64,000 nt of DNA from Devosia sp. 1566 (GTDB lineage Bacteria; Pseudomonadota; Alphaproteobacteria; Rhizobiales; Devosiaceae), in NCBI RefSeq assembly GCF_004005995.1, contig NZ_CP034767.1:1798001-1862000 (forward strand), read 5' to 3'. A program made the position numbers and the translations under genes. This document shows positions 47,253 to 56,216 of this stretch, one piece after another (the stretch's first letter is position 1; the number at the start of each line of letters is the position of its first letter). The notes below the pieces were generated by a model. That model was not told where the DNA came from and made no database searches. It saw nothing but the letters and a program-made list of their open reading frames with translations.

Positions 47253-47761
47253 CACATCCCCCGTCGGTACCGGAACACAAGGTCTTCCGGATCCTGACGC
47301 GCCGCGGCAGGGTCGACCACCCCGCCTAGGCGCCTGGCCACAGCCTGCGATGCTGTATTGGCGGGATCGCAGTAGCTCACCAATGTGGGCAGTTTCAGCT
47401 CCGCAAACGCCCAGTCGCGCAGCGCTGCCGCGGCTTCGCTGGCATAGCCCTGTCCCTCAAAGCCGGCATAAAGCAGCCAGCCAAGTTCCTTTTCGGGAAA
47501 CAGCGGGCCGTGATTGATGCCCACTTGCCCGATGCACCGGCTATCCGCCAGCCGGTCAATCATCAGCGCGCCGTGCCCGAACAAGGGCCACATCGCCACG
47601 TCCTGGCAAAACGATAGCCATGCTCCGCGCTCGTCGAACGGGCCACCCATATGAACGGAGCGCCGTGAGACCATCATGGCGGCATAGCTGGCGAAATCCG
47701 CCATCTCGGGTGCCCGCAACAACAGCCGCTCCGTCCTGAGCGTCGGGATAGCAGCGCTCAT
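47252..47761 (-). CDS. RimJ/RimL-type GNAT acetyltransferase
   Basis: A 169-residue GNAT protein. The first strand is LRTERLLLRAPEMAD near 9, ELGWLLYAGFEGQGYASEAAAAL near 92-115 is the acetyl-CoA-binding part, and DPANTASQAVARRLGG near 131 is the RimJ-like asparagine motif. Substrates are often protein N-termini or small amines. It overlaps the aminotransferase stop by 4 bp, forming a two-gene operon. Confidence 0.9.
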   Translation of the reverse strand: MSAAIPTLRTERLLLRAPEMADFASYAAMMVSRRSVHMGGPFDERGAWLSFCQDVAMWPLFGHGALMIDRLADSRCIGQVGINHGPLFPEKELGWLLYAGFEGQGYASEAAAALRDWAFAELKLPTLVSYCDPANTASQAVARRLGGVVDPAAARQDPEDLVFRYRRGM

Positions 47762-48903
47762 CGGAGTGCCTTGGCCATCCGCTCCAGCGCCAATTCGATG
47801 CTTTCGCGTTTGCCGGCATAGCTCAGACGCACATAGCCCTGTCCGCCGACACGGTCGAAATCGATGCCCGGCGTGATCGCCACCCCGGCCTCTTCCAGCA
47901 TCCGCTCGCAGAACTCCAGGGAGTCATTGGAGAACTTGGCGATCCCTGCATAGGCATAGAACGCCCCGTCCGAGGGCTCGCCCAGGGCAAAGCCCAGCGT
48001 GCTCAGGCCGTCATGCAGCAGTCCGCGATTGGCCGCATAACCCGCTTTCTGCTCTTCCGAATAATCGCGCTCACCCAAGGCGACCGTAGCGGCGATCTGA
48101 CTCAGCGTCGGGGCCGAAATAAACAGATTCTGCTGCAGGATTTCGGTACGCCGGATCAGGTCCTCCGGCATCACCATCCAGCCGATCCGCCAGCCCGTCA
48201 TGCAGTAATATTTGGAAAAGCTGTTGATCACGACAGCGTCGCGCGTCAGCTCCAGCGCGCTGACCGAAGGTCCGCGATAATCGAGCCCATGATAGATTTC
48301 GTCCGAGATCAGCCGCACGCCGAGCCGGGCGCAGGTGTCAACGATGTCGCGCAGCCCTTCCCGGTCCACCGTTGCCCCTGTCGGATTGGCAGGGCTCGCA
48401 AACAGCAGTCCCTCAAAGGGCGACGCGGCATGGGTGGCGGCAATCTCCGCACCAGTTAGGCGCCAGCCATTGGCAGCAGTGAGCGGAATTTCAGCCACCC
48501 CGAACCCCAGCCCCAGCAGCGTGTTTACATAGGCCGGATAGCCCGGCCGGGTAATGGCAATGCGAGCCCCCGGCCGAAAAGCAGCGTGAAACGCCAGAAT
48601 GAACCCGGCCGATGACCCCATGCTCGCGAGAATCAGGTCCGGATCTACGGATACGCCATGCTGGGCCGAGTAATAGGCCGACAGTCCCTCGCGCAGTTCC
48701 GCCAACCCTTTGGCATTGGTATAGCCCTGCGCCTGCGGCAAGGCCTTGGTGACGGCTTCGATCACCTTCGGCGCCGGCGGCGAGCCCGGCTCGCCCAATT
48801 CGAGGTGACACACCGTCCGGCCCGTCGCCTCCATGGCTTTGGCGCGCTTGAGAATTTCCATGGCTTGGAACGGCATCAAGCCGTCTGGTGCTGGGTCGGA
48901 CAT
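47758..48903 (-). CDS. PLP-dependent class I/II aminotransferase
   Basis: A 381-residue fold-type I aminotransferase. Features are LELGEPGSPPAP near 33, GSSAGFILAF near 93 for phosphate binding, FASPANPTGATVD near 168, the Asp of SDEIYHGLDY near 197 and the PLP lysine in SFSKYYCMTGWRIGW near 230. RLSYAG near the end contains the carboxylate-binding Arg. Substrate is not evident; the closest style is aspartate or N-succinyldiaminopimelate-type enzymes. The start is ATG 48903. Confidence 0.9.
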   Translation of the reverse strand: MSDPAPDGLMPFQAMEILKRAKAMEATGRTVCHLELGEPGSPPAPKVIEAVTKALPQAQGYTNAKGLAELREGLSAYYSAQHGVSVDPDLILASMGSSAGFILAFHAAFRPGARIAITRPGYPAYVNTLLGLGFGVAEIPLTAANGWRLTGAEIAATHAASPFEGLLFASPANPTGATVDREGLRDIVDTCARLGVRLISDEIYHGLDYRGPSVSALELTRDAVVINSFSKYYCMTGWRIGWMVMPEDLIRRTEILQQNLFISAPTLSQIAATVALGERDYSEEQKAGYAANRGLLHDGLSTLGFALGEPSDGAFYAYAGIAKFSNDSLEFCERMLEEAGVAITPGIDFDRVGGQGYVRLSYAGKRESIELALERMAKALR

Positions 48904-49048
48904 AAATGAGCTCCTGCTATGGGTTTGGCCTATCCTGTTCTGGCCGTGCTCTCAACCAAGTGATGCGCCAGCCACGGGCCGTTTACGCGCCGCTGTAATA
49001 TTGCTTGGTGTCTGCTAAAAGGCGCAGCGTCCTGCTTCGGAGTCGTCC

Positions 49049-49918
49049 ATGCCTCGCCTCACCCTTGCTCTTGTTGCCCTGGTCGGCGTCCTGGCTGGCG
49101 CTTTGGGCTACTCCATGTGGAGCCGCCCGGTTCCACAAACCGATGCAGTCGCGGTTCGCGCCATTGTCGATACGGTCCTGGCCGAGCGCGAGGCCGCAAC
49201 TCCACCACCGGTCCCTGCCGCTGCTCCCGCTATGGCTGAGCTTGATCCTGCCCAGCTCAACCCGCTCATTGAAAACTACCTGATGAGCGACCCGACGATC
49301 CTGCAGCGCCTATCGACCGCTCTCGACACCAAGCTGCGCACCGCCGAGCGCGAACAAGCCACCACGGCCATCGCCAGCATGCGCGAAGCCATCTTCAACG
49401 ATCCCCGCCAGGTCGTGCTCGGCAATCCGGAGGGCGACGTCACCCTGGTCGAACTCTTCGACTACAACTGCGGTTATTGCCGCAGTGCCCTGCCCGACCT
49501 CGCCACGCTTCTGGCCGAAGATCCCAATCTGCGCGTCGTGCTCAAGGAATTCCCGATCCTGTCCAACGAATCGATGGATGCCGCCCGCATCGCCGTTCTG
49601 GTGGGCCGGGAGGATGTGGATTATTGGCGCTTCCACGAGGCCCTCTTCACCACGCGCGGCCAGGTCGACAAAACCGCAGCCCTCGCCGCCGCCGCTGATC
49701 TTGGCCTCAGCCCGGTCAACCTTGAGCTGCAGATGAACGAGGAAACGGTCGCCCAGACGATCAAGACGTCCTACGAAATCGCCCAGGCGCTCAACATCAC
49801 CGGCACGCCCACCTACATCATTGGCAATGAGGTCATTCCGGGCGCCATCGGCATTGACGAGCTGCGCAGCCGCATCCGCAACATGCGCGCTTGCGGTGAA
49901 AGCCAGTGTGAAGGCTGA
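49049..49918 (+). CDS. DsbA-family thiol-disulfide oxidoreductase
   Basis: A 289-residue periplasmic protein. A signal anchor spans about residues 3-22, followed by a Pro/Ala-rich linker and an N-terminal helical segment (65-115). The thioredoxin fold contains the active-site CGYC (C141, C144) after VELFDYN, and the cis-Pro loop TGTPTYII near 250. This architecture matches Com1/ScsC-type disulfide isomerases or oxidases. It stands 80 bp ahead of aroQ. Confidence 0.92.
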   Translation: MPRLTLALVALVGVLAGALGYSMWSRPVPQTDAVAVRAIVDTVLAEREAATPPPVPAAAPAMAELDPAQLNPLIENYLMSDPTILQRLSTALDTKLRTAEREQATTAIASMREAIFNDPRQVVLGNPEGDVTLVELFDYNCGYCRSALPDLATLLAEDPNLRVVLKEFPILSNESMDAARIAVLVGREDVDYWRFHEALFTTRGQVDKTAALAAAADLGLSPVNLELQMNEETVAQTIKTSYEIAQALNITGTPTYIIGNEVIPGAIGIDELRSRIRNMRACGESQCEG

Positions 49919-49998
49919 CGCCGCCTTTTGCCTTTTGCCGCCGAGTCGTGTAACCGACGATCTTCCGGCCCTCAACTGCCGGTGCAAAGGCGACCTTC

Positions 49999-50433
49999 AT
50001 GGCTAAGCGCGTACTCGTACTCAACGGACCCAATCTCAATCTTCTGGGCATCCGCGAGCCCGGCATCTACGGCTCCAATACCCTCAAGGATATTGAGAAC
50101 CTGTGCCGGGATACGGCGACCGAACTCGGCCTCAGCGTCGATTTCCGGCAGTCCAATCATGAAGGCGAGCTGGTCACCTGGATTCAGGACGCGCGCGCCA
50201 CAGCCGATGCCATCCTGATCAACCCGGCCGCCTATTCGCACACGAGCCTGGCCATTGCCGATGCCCTCAAGGCCGTCGGCTTGCCAGTAGCCGAAGTCCA
50301 CCTTTCCAATATTCACCAGCGTGAGCCATTCCGGCACCATTCCTTTGTCTCAGCCGTTGCTGTGGGTGTGCTTTGCGGCTTTGGAGCGCTCGGCTATAAG
50401 CTGGCGCTCCAGGCACTGGCTGAAAAACTGTAA
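49999..50433 (+). CDS. aroQ: Type II 3-dehydroquinate dehydratase
   Basis: Shikimate-pathway enzyme that dehydrates 3-dehydroquinate; a dodecameric flavodoxin-like fold. The 144-residue protein has [18 protein letters not shown] near 8-25 with catalytic R19 and Y24, [10 protein letters not shown] near 52, NPAAYSHTS near 75 and [17 protein letters not shown] near 98, which supply the other active-site residues. accB follows 37 bp downstream, an arrangement common in Proteobacteria. Confidence 0.96.
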   Translation: MAKRVLVLNGPNLNLLGIREPGIYGSNTLKDIENLCRDTATELGLSVDFRQSNHEGELVTWIQDARATADAILINPAAYSHTSLAIADALKAVGLPVAEVHLSNIHQREPFRHHSFVSAVAVGVLCGFGALGYKLALQALAEKL

Positions 50434-50470
50434 ACAACGATCGACGCGCAAGCGCGGGAGACCAACAAGA

Positions 50471-50959
50471 ATGAGCAAGTCATCGCAAGTGGACCAGGAT
50501 CTGGTCCGCGCCATCGCCGAACTCCTCAACAAGGAAAATCTCGCCGAGATCGAGATTGAACAAGAAGATTTCCGCGTCCGCGTCACCCGGTCCTACGCCA
50601 ACGAGACGGTCACCTACGCAGCCCCGCCGCAATACGCGCCTGCGCCAGCAGTGGCCATTCCGCTGGCCCCTGCCGGCTCCGTGCCGGCTGCTGCGCCCGC
50701 CGCGATTGAGGACCTCGCCTCCAATCCCGGCACCTTGACTTCGCCCATGGTCGGCACCGCTTACCGCTCGCCCGAACCCGGCAAGCCCGCCTTTGCCGAA
50801 GTTGGCTCCAAGGTCACCGAAGGTCAGACCCTGCTGATCATCGAAGCCATGAAAACCATGAACCAGATCCCCGCCCATCGCTCCGGCACTGTTGTCCGCA
50901 TCCTGGTGCAGGACGCGCAGCCGGTGGAATACGGCGAGCCGCTCGTCGTCATCGAATAG
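50471..50959 (+). CDS. accB: Acetyl-CoA carboxylase biotin carboxyl carrier protein
   Basis: The BCCP subunit of acetyl-CoA carboxylase in fatty acid synthesis, 162 residues. An N-terminal helical part ([18 protein letters not shown]) is followed by an Ala/Pro linker (about 50-85) and the biotinyl domain with the biotin-accepting K128 in [10 protein letters not shown]. The start at 50471 (MSKSSQ) is the family start. accC follows after 11 bp. Confidence 0.96.
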   Translation: MSKSSQVDQDLVRAIAELLNKENLAEIEIEQEDFRVRVTRSYANETVTYAAPPQYAPAPAVAIPLAPAGSVPAAAPAAIEDLASNPGTLTSPMVGTAYRSPEPGKPAFAEVGSKVTEGQTLLIIEAMKTMNQIPAHRSGTVVRILVQDAQPVEYGEPLVVIE

Positions 50960-50970
50960 GAGACGGCCCC

Positions 50971-52317
50971 GTGTTCCAGAAGGTTCTGATCGCCAATCGC
51001 GGCGAGATCGCGCTGCGCATCCTGCGCGCCTGCAAGGAGCTGGGCATCCAGACCGTTGCGGTTCACTCCACCGCCGATGCCAATGCCATGCATGTGCGCC
51101 TGGCCGATGAAAGCGTCTGCATTGGCCCCCCCGCCGCTAAGGACAGCTACCTCAACATCCCCTCGATCATGGCCGCCTGCGAGATCACCGGCGCCGATGC
51201 CGTGCACCCCGGCTATGGCTTCTTGTCCGAGAACGCTCGCTTCGCTCAGATTTTGACCGAGCACAACGTCACCTTCATTGGCCCTTCCGCGCACCATATC
51301 GAGATCATGGGCGACAAGATTACGGCCAAAAAGACCGCCGTTGAGCTGGGCATTCCCGTTGTGCCGGGTTCCGCCGGCGCCGTCGAGAACGATGAGGACG
51401 CCATCTCCACGGCGGCCGAAATCGGCTATCCCGTGCTGATCAAGGCCACCGCCGGTGGCGGCGGGCGCGGCATGAAGGTCGCCCATAGCGAAGCCGAACT
51501 TCTGGTCGCCTGGTCCACGGCCCGCTCGGAGGCTAAGGCCGCTTTCGGCAATGATTCCGTTTACATGGAAAAATACCTGGGCAAGCCGCGCCACATCGAA
51601 GTGCAGGTGCTGGGCGATGGTCAGGGTAACGCCGTTCATCTGGGCGTGCGCGACTGCTCGCTGCAGCGCCGCCACCAGAAGGTCTGGGAAGAAGCGGGCG
51701 GCCCGACAATCCTGCCTGAGGAACGCGATCGGATCGGCGAGATTTGCGCCGCCGCCATGCGCAAGCTCAAATACTCCGGCGCAGGCACGGTCGAGTTCCT
51801 CTACGAGAACGGCGAGTTCTATTTCATCGAAATGAACACCCGACTTCAGGTGGAGCACCCCGTCACCGAGCGCATCACCGGCATCGACATCGTCTATGAG
51901 CAGATCCGTGTTGCCTCGGGCGAGGCGCTCTCGATGACGCAGGACAAGATCAACTTCTATGGCCACGCCATCGAAGTTCGGATCAATGCCGAGGACCCGC
52001 AGACCTTTGCTCCCTCGCCTGGCACAATCACCTTCTACCACCCGGCCGGTGGCGTAGGCGTGCGCGTCGATTCTGCCGTTTACCAGGGCTACAAGATCCC
52101 GCCCTATTACGACTCGCTGATCGGCAAGCTCATTGTTTACGGCCGCACCCGCGAGGAATGCCTGCAGCGCTTGCGCCGCGCCGTCGATGAATTCGTCATC
52201 GACGGGGTCAAGACCACCCTGCCCTTGTTCCAGCGCCTGATCAAGGAGCCGGAAATCCTGGCTGGCGACTACGACATCCACTGGCTCGAAAAATACCTCG
52301 CCGCCAACAAGGTCTAG
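50971..52317 (+). CDS. accC: Acetyl-CoA carboxylase biotin carboxylase subunit
   Basis: Carboxylates the biotin on AccB using ATP and bicarbonate. The 448-residue ATP-grasp protein has [16 protein letters not shown] at the start, [14 protein letters not shown] near 85, the glycine loop [15 protein letters not shown] near 160, and [16 protein letters not shown] near 285 with catalytic residues. The start is GTG 50971. It is coupled with accB and followed 152 bp later by aat. Confidence 0.97.
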   Translation: MFQKVLIANRGEIALRILRACKELGIQTVAVHSTADANAMHVRLADESVCIGPPAAKDSYLNIPSIMAACEITGADAVHPGYGFLSENARFAQILTEHNVTFIGPSAHHIEIMGDKITAKKTAVELGIPVVPGSAGAVENDEDAISTAAEIGYPVLIKATAGGGGRGMKVAHSEAELLVAWSTARSEAKAAFGNDSVYMEKYLGKPRHIEVQVLGDGQGNAVHLGVRDCSLQRRHQKVWEEAGGPTILPEERDRIGEICAAAMRKLKYSGAGTVEFLYENGEFYFIEMNTRLQVEHPVTERITGIDIVYEQIRVASGEALSMTQDKINFYGHAIEVRINAEDPQTFAPSPGTITFYHPAGGVGVRVDSAVYQGYKIPPYYDSLIGKLIVYGRTREECLQRLRRAVDEFVIDGVKTTLPLFQRLIKEPEILAGDYDIHWLEKYLAANKV

Positions 52318-52469
52318 ACTTCAAGCCCTCGTGGTCCAGCGCTGGGTGGCGCATTGACCATGGGGGCTTTTCTACCGCCCTGTTATAGGGGCTATGGTCT
52401 GGTGCGAGTTCTTCACGAACCTCGAACCACGGGGGCGGGCACACCGCTCCAGGAGTTGCAGCCACACAA

Positions 52470-53102
52470 ATGCCGCGCCGTCCTGACCCGTTCAGCATCG
52501 AGATCACCCCGGAGCTGATCATCCGGGCTTATCGCGCGGGCATATTTCCCATGGCGGAGGACGCCGCCGACAAGGACGTGTTCTGGGTCAGCCCGGAAAT
52601 GCGCGGAATTATTCCGCTGGATGGTTTTCATATTTCCGCCAGCCTACGCAAGGCGATCCGCAAATCCCCCTTCACCATCCGCGTTGATACCGATTTTCCC
52701 GCCATCATCGAAGGCTGTGCCACCGTGGGTAAGGATCGGCGCAGCACCTGGATCAACGCCACCATCCGCTCGGTTTATGGCGAACTGTTCCGTCGCGGCA
52801 TTGCCCACACTGTGGAAGTGTGGGATGGGCCGGACCTGGTGGGCGGCCTTTATGGCCTCGCTATCGGTGGCGCATTCTTTGGCGAATCCATGTTTCACCG
52901 CGCCACCAATGCCAGCAAGATGGCCCTCGCCCATCTGGTGGATCGGCTCAATGCAGGCGGCTTCACACTGCTCGACACCCAGTTTGTCACCGATCACCTG
53001 GCATCGCTCGGCGGCATCGAAATTGCGCGCGCAGATTACGAGGAGCGCTTGGGCAATGCGCTTCTCCTGCAAGGCGACTGGCACGCGATCGACCGCCAAT
53101 GA
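52470..53102 (+). CDS. aat: Leucyl/phenylalanyl-tRNA--protein transferase
   Basis: Attaches Leu or Phe to N-terminal Arg/Lys of proteins, marking them for ClpS/ClpAP (N-end rule). The 210-residue protein has ELIIRAYRAGIFPMA near 15, WVSPEMRGIIPLD near 40, DRRSTWINATI near 90, GGLYGLAIGGAFFGESMF near 128 and LLDTQFVTDHLASLGG near 168, all family motifs. The stop overlaps the ATG of the downstream kinase gene. Commonly follows accC in Rhizobiales. Confidence 0.95.
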   Translation: MPRRPDPFSIEITPELIIRAYRAGIFPMAEDAADKDVFWVSPEMRGIIPLDGFHISASLRKAIRKSPFTIRVDTDFPAIIEGCATVGKDRRSTWINATIRSVYGELFRRGIAHTVEVWDGPDLVGGLYGLAIGGAFFGESMFHRATNASKMALAHLVDRLNAGGFTLLDTQFVTDHLASLGGIEIARADYEERLGNALLLQGDWHAIDRQ

Positions 53103-53875
53103 CCATACCTGCGGACCTTCCCCCGAAATTCGCTGATCTGGCCGCACGCGACTGGACACCGATCACCATCGGCAAGTCCGGTGCGCGGGTCTGGCGCATC
53201 GCCCTCAGCGATGGCACCGCGGTTTTTCTCAAGAGCGAGTCCAACCATCCGCTGGCGGAACTGCCCGGGGAGATCGACCGCCTTGGCTGGCTCACCCGCA
53301 TGGGCTTCAAGGCGCCGCGCATCATCGACACGGATGAGACCCAGGGCGGGCTATGGCTGCTCATGACTGCGGTGCCCGGCCAGGACCTTACCCATTGGAT
53401 GGTGGACAAAGCCGAGTTTGTTCGTATCTACGCTCAATGCTTGCGGCGGCTGCACGCCCTGGATCCCCGCACCTGCCCATTCGACCATAGCCTCGATCAG
53501 CGCCTCGCCGCCGCGCAGGCCCGGGTTGCGGCCGGCCTTGTCGACGAAACCGACTTCGGGCCCGACCAAAAGGGGTGGAGCGCAGGGGCTGTGCTCGACT
53601 GGTTGCACCGCAACAGGCCCACCAGCCGCGACAGCATCGTCACTCACGGCGATGCTTGCGCGCCCAACATCCTTGCATCCGAAGGGCGCTTTTCCGGCAT
53701 GGTTGATTGCGCTCGGTTGGGCGTGGCCGATCTTTGGCAGGACTTGGCGCTAGCCTGCCGCAGCATCCAGTACAATATTGGCGAGGAACATGTCGCCCAA
53801 TTCCTCGCCAGCTATGGCGCCGAATGGGACGAGGTCCGCTACCGCTACTACAATGCGCTCGACAACCTGTTCTAG
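53099..53875 (+). CDS. Aminoglycoside 3'-phosphotransferase-like kinase (APH(3') family)
   Basis: A 258-residue kinase-fold protein. K45 (in VFLKSES) is the ATP lysine. The catalytic loop is HGDACAPNIL (H183, D185, N190) and the metal Asp is D203 in MVDCARLGVADLWQDLALACRSI-like context, closely following APH(3') enzymes. Those phosphorylate kanamycin- and neomycin-type drugs; here the gene is chromosomal and overlaps aat by 4 bp, so it may be an intrinsic resistance gene or a kinase for another small molecule. No mobile sequence is near. Confidence 0.85.
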   Translation: MTIPADLPPKFADLAARDWTPITIGKSGARVWRIALSDGTAVFLKSESNHPLAELPGEIDRLGWLTRMGFKAPRIIDTDETQGGLWLLMTAVPGQDLTHWMVDKAEFVRIYAQCLRRLHALDPRTCPFDHSLDQRLAAAQARVAAGLVDETDFGPDQKGWSAGAVLDWLHRNRPTSRDSIVTHGDACAPNILASEGRFSGMVDCARLGVADLWQDLALACRSIQYNIGEEHVAQFLASYGAEWDEVRYRYYNALDNLF

Positions 53876-53929
53876 CGGCAAGCAACAAGCACAGCTGCCA
53901 TAACATGGTCTAAGCGCTGCGCTGCTTGC

Positions 53930-53954
53930 GGAACTTAGGTCCCCCGCTCCAGTT
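53930..53954 (+). promoter_or_regulatory. Candidate EcfG (general stress sigma) promoter
   Basis: GGAAC at 53930-53934 and GTT at 53952-53954 are separated by 17 bp, close to the alphaproteobacterial EcfG consensus GGAAC-N16-CGTT (the C is A here). It lies 27 bp before the SPW-repeat gene. Assignment is by consensus only. Confidence 0.5.
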
Positions 53955-53980
53955 GACGCCAAACAACCGGAGAACTGACC

Positions 53981-54343
53981 ATGATTCCAACTCGCGTCCA
54001 TGGCGTCATTGACTATATCGTCGGTATTGTTCTGATCCTCGCGCCCTATATTCTCGGCTTCGCCGATGGAACGGCGGCCCAATGGGTGCCGATGATCCTG
54101 GGCATTACCGCACTCATCTACAGCCTGCTCACCCGCTACGAGCTGAGTATTGCCAAGCTCATCCCCATGCCGGTGCATCTGGGCCTCGACATTGCCAGCG
54201 GTCTGCTGCTGGCAGCTTCGCCATGGTTGTTCGGCTTCGCCGATCGGATCTGGTGGCCCCATGTGCTGATCGGCGTATTGGAGATCGTGATTCCCCTGCT
54301 GACTGCCCGCCACAGCAGCATCGAAACTACTGTCAGGGCTTGA
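53981..54343 (+). CDS. SPW-repeat membrane protein
   Basis: A 120-residue protein with four hydrophobic helices in two repeats. The repeat signature appears as LAPYILGFAD near 20-30 and ASPWLFGFAD near 78-88, the second carrying the canonical SPW. A GGAG ribosome site precedes the ATG. The function of the family is unknown. The candidate EcfG promoter suggests stress control. Its 3' end overlaps the convergent GyrI-like gene by 11 bp. Confidence 0.9.
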   Translation: MIPTRVHGVIDYIVGIVLILAPYILGFADGTAAQWVPMILGITALIYSLLTRYELSIAKLIPMPVHLGLDIASGLLLAASPWLFGFADRIWWPHVLIGVLEIVIPLLTARHSSIETTVRA

Positions 54344-54833
54344 GCTTAAACGCCAGCGTGGTCACCCAATCCTCCGGGTTGGGGACCTCGCTCGGATCGG
54401 TCTCGTAGATCTCTAGCCGACAGGCGAAATGATCCCCTTCGGCTTTCTCGACCATGTCGAACTCGAGGCCCACCAACCTCGTCCAGCCGATCAGCATGGC
54501 CGTTACCTGCTCGAGTGCATCGTAGTGGCCGTGCCAGTCCAGGGTCACATAGCGCCCCGCCGGCAACACGCCGAACCTTACGCCGTCTGCCTCCTGCCCG
54601 GGCTGCGCCACGGGCACGCCAGCCTCGACATCGAGGGTCTCGGCCATGTTGATGCGGCGATAATTGTAAAAGGGCGCAGAGCTGGGGGCGATGCCCTGTT
54701 CGCCTAGAAAACCGAACAGCTTCGGAAATCCCTGGTCGGCCGGGAGTTTCATCTCATCCATTCGGACCCGGAACGGTAGATAGGCATAGGCCTGTTCAGG
54801 TCGTTCAACGATCTGCGGCAAACTCAGCATCAT
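54333..54833 (-). CDS. GyrI-like/effector-binding domain protein
   Basis: A 166-residue single-domain protein of the GyrI/AraC effector-binding (SOUL-like) fold: IVERPEQAYAYLPFRVRMDEM at the start, FYNYRRINMAETLDVEAGVPV near 55-75 and LPAGRYVTLDWHGHYDALEQV near 90-110. Such domains bind small hydrophobic ligands; no DNA-binding domain is attached. Two adjacent ATGs are available; the second (54830) has the better distance from AGGAG. Confidence 0.85.
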   Translation of the reverse strand: MMLSLPQIVERPEQAYAYLPFRVRMDEMKLPADQGFPKLFGFLGEQGIAPSSAPFYNYRRINMAETLDVEAGVPVAQPGQEADGVRFGVLPAGRYVTLDWHGHYDALEQVTAMLIGWTRLVGLEFDMVEKAEGDHFACRLEIYETDPSEVPNPEDWVTTLAFKLKP

Positions 54834-54922
54834 CTTCTCCTGGTTTGATCAGGAACAGGACGCGCGTGGACCCGCCAAGCCGACAGGCCCGCCACAAGAA
54901 TTGCAGCCCAGGGGAATTTATC

Positions 54923-55357
54923 TTAGCGCGCGTCTGGCGGCGGTACATCGGTGGAGGTTTTGCACTCCACCAGCCAAACATCATAAACCGCATGGTCCAC
55001 GGCGTTGAGCGCCGGGCTGTCTGCAAACATCCAGCCGGTGAACATGCGCTTGCTCACACCCTGCAGGCTGCGCTGGTCCACTTCCAGGAATGCGGAGGTG
55101 CGTTGCTGGGTTTCGGTTGGCGCCCGGTTGTAGCAGGCGCGCGGGGTGATCTCGAGCGCGCCGAACAGCACGGTTTCGTCGACATAAACGTCAAAGCGCG
55201 TGATGCGCCCGGTGATCTTGTCGAGACCGGCAAAGGTCGCGACCGGATTGGCGATGGGCTGGGCGACGGCCGACCCTGGCACGGCGAGCACCAGAATGGT
55301 GCCGAGCACGGCAATTCGGCGCCAAAGGCGCAGCGGCTCTAAATCAGTGAAGCGCAA
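54923..55357 (-). CDS. DUF2155-family periplasmic protein
   Basis: A 144-residue protein with a signal peptide (about 1-32, ending VAQ). The mature part begins with an ATFAGLDKITGRITRFDVYVDETVLFGALEI block and contains TPRACYNRAPTETQQR and MFTGWMFADSPALNAVDHAVYDVWLVEC, which are the DUF2155 hallmarks with two cysteines. It follows NDUFA12 by 9 bp on the same strand. The pairing with NDUFA12, aat and accC is conserved in alphaproteobacteria. Function unknown. Confidence 0.9.
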   Translation of the reverse strand: MRFTDLEPLRLWRRIAVLGTILVLAVPGSAVAQPIANPVATFAGLDKITGRITRFDVYVDETVLFGALEITPRACYNRAPTETQQRTSAFLEVDQRSLQGVSKRMFTGWMFADSPALNAVDHAVYDVWLVECKTSTDVPPPDAR

Positions 55358-55366
55358 AGTCTCGGC

Positions 55367-55750
55367 CTATTCAGGCGACCAGGCTTCATAGTCACCCGTC
55401 ACCCGGGGACGCTCACCCGATTTGAGCAGGCTGCCATCGGGACGGTAAGCCTCCGCCGTGCCAGTCATGTTGCGCTGATGCGGCTTTTCCCAGGCATGGG
55501 GGGTGTAGGTGTCTTGGGTGGGCGGCAGGTCCGTGCGCCCGTGCATCCAGCCATACCAGCCTGGGGGAATGGTCGAGGCATCGGCTGGCCCGTTATAGGT
55601 CACGTAGCGCCGACTGCTCTTCTTGTCCTTGTAGTAGCGGTTGCCGAACTGGTCCGTTCCCACGAACTCGCCGTGCCGCTTCAGCCACAGCCTGGTGCCC
55701 CAGGTCTGGCCGTGCCACCAACGGAAAATCTCAAGGAGGAAGTCTTTCAT
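55367..55750 (-). CDS. NADH:ubiquinone oxidoreductase subunit NDUFA12-like
   Basis: A 127-residue supernumerary complex I subunit that alphaproteobacteria share with mitochondria. Features are LLEIFRWWHGQTWGTRLW at the start, GTDQFGNRYYKDK near 33, RRYVTYNGPADASTIPPGWYGWMHGRTDLPP spread over 48-80, and WEKPHQRNMTGTAEAYRP near 92. The start at ATG 55750 is the family start; a longer frame is not supported. DUF2155 follows after 9 bp. Confidence 0.93.
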   Translation of the reverse strand: MKDFLLEIFRWWHGQTWGTRLWLKRHGEFVGTDQFGNRYYKDKKSSRRYVTYNGPADASTIPPGWYGWMHGRTDLPPTQDTYTPHAWEKPHQRNMTGTAEAYRPDGSLLKSGERPRVTGDYEAWSPE

Positions 55751-56216
55751 CGGGCGTTCCACATCAGTCTTGTGCCCACGTTGGGGCTGCAGTGCCTTTA
55801 CCATGCTGCATATGGCGACACTAGGGTTTCGTGCGGGGAACAAGAACGCTAGGCAAACACAAGGCCCCCGCTGCTGCGCACAGCTCGATTTTTTGCCATT
55901 GACTCCCGTGCGGTCCAGAGTCGCAGCCAGCCGGCATTTTGGTAAGCCCTTAGGACTCCTGACTCTTCGCTCGATCGAGCCCGAACGCGGCGTCCTTATC
56001 ATCATCCATTAACGATTTGATAACGGTTTCGCGAACCCCCGGTTTTCCTCGTTTTTCACAGGCTCGTACTATATATAGATCAGTGCCAGCAGCTCATGCA
56101 CAAGCTCTAGCGAATTTTCTCCCGTCGACAGCTTCGCGGGAGATGGTATCGATGACCCAACACCGGAGTCTGGCCACTAAGCTCGCCAGTCTCAAACCGC
56201 ATCAATCGAGGCCACC
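55751..56216. other. Intergenic region between NDUFA12-like gene and nrdJ
   Basis: This 466-bp divergent region holds no gene I can support. It contains the candidate NrdR box at 56066-56081. I looked for a cobalamin riboswitch before nrdJ and found only an isolated agtctgg and ggccact, not the full B12 element. GGCCACC lies before the nrdJ ATG as a weak ribosome site. Confidence 0.5.
56066..56081 (+). promoter_or_regulatory. Candidate NrdR box upstream of nrdJ
   Basis: The 16-mer gtactatatatagatc has a perfectly palindromic core CTATATATAG, which fits the NrdR consensus core CWATATATWG. The flanking bases match only in part, and I see just one box where NrdR sites usually come in pairs. It lies 136 bp before the nrdJ ATG. 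Confidence 0.45.

Noticed and set aside
56130..56216. Possible cobalamin riboswitch before nrdJ (agtctgg, ggccact)
   Set aside because: Only short fragments of the B12 box are present, without the conserved paired elements.
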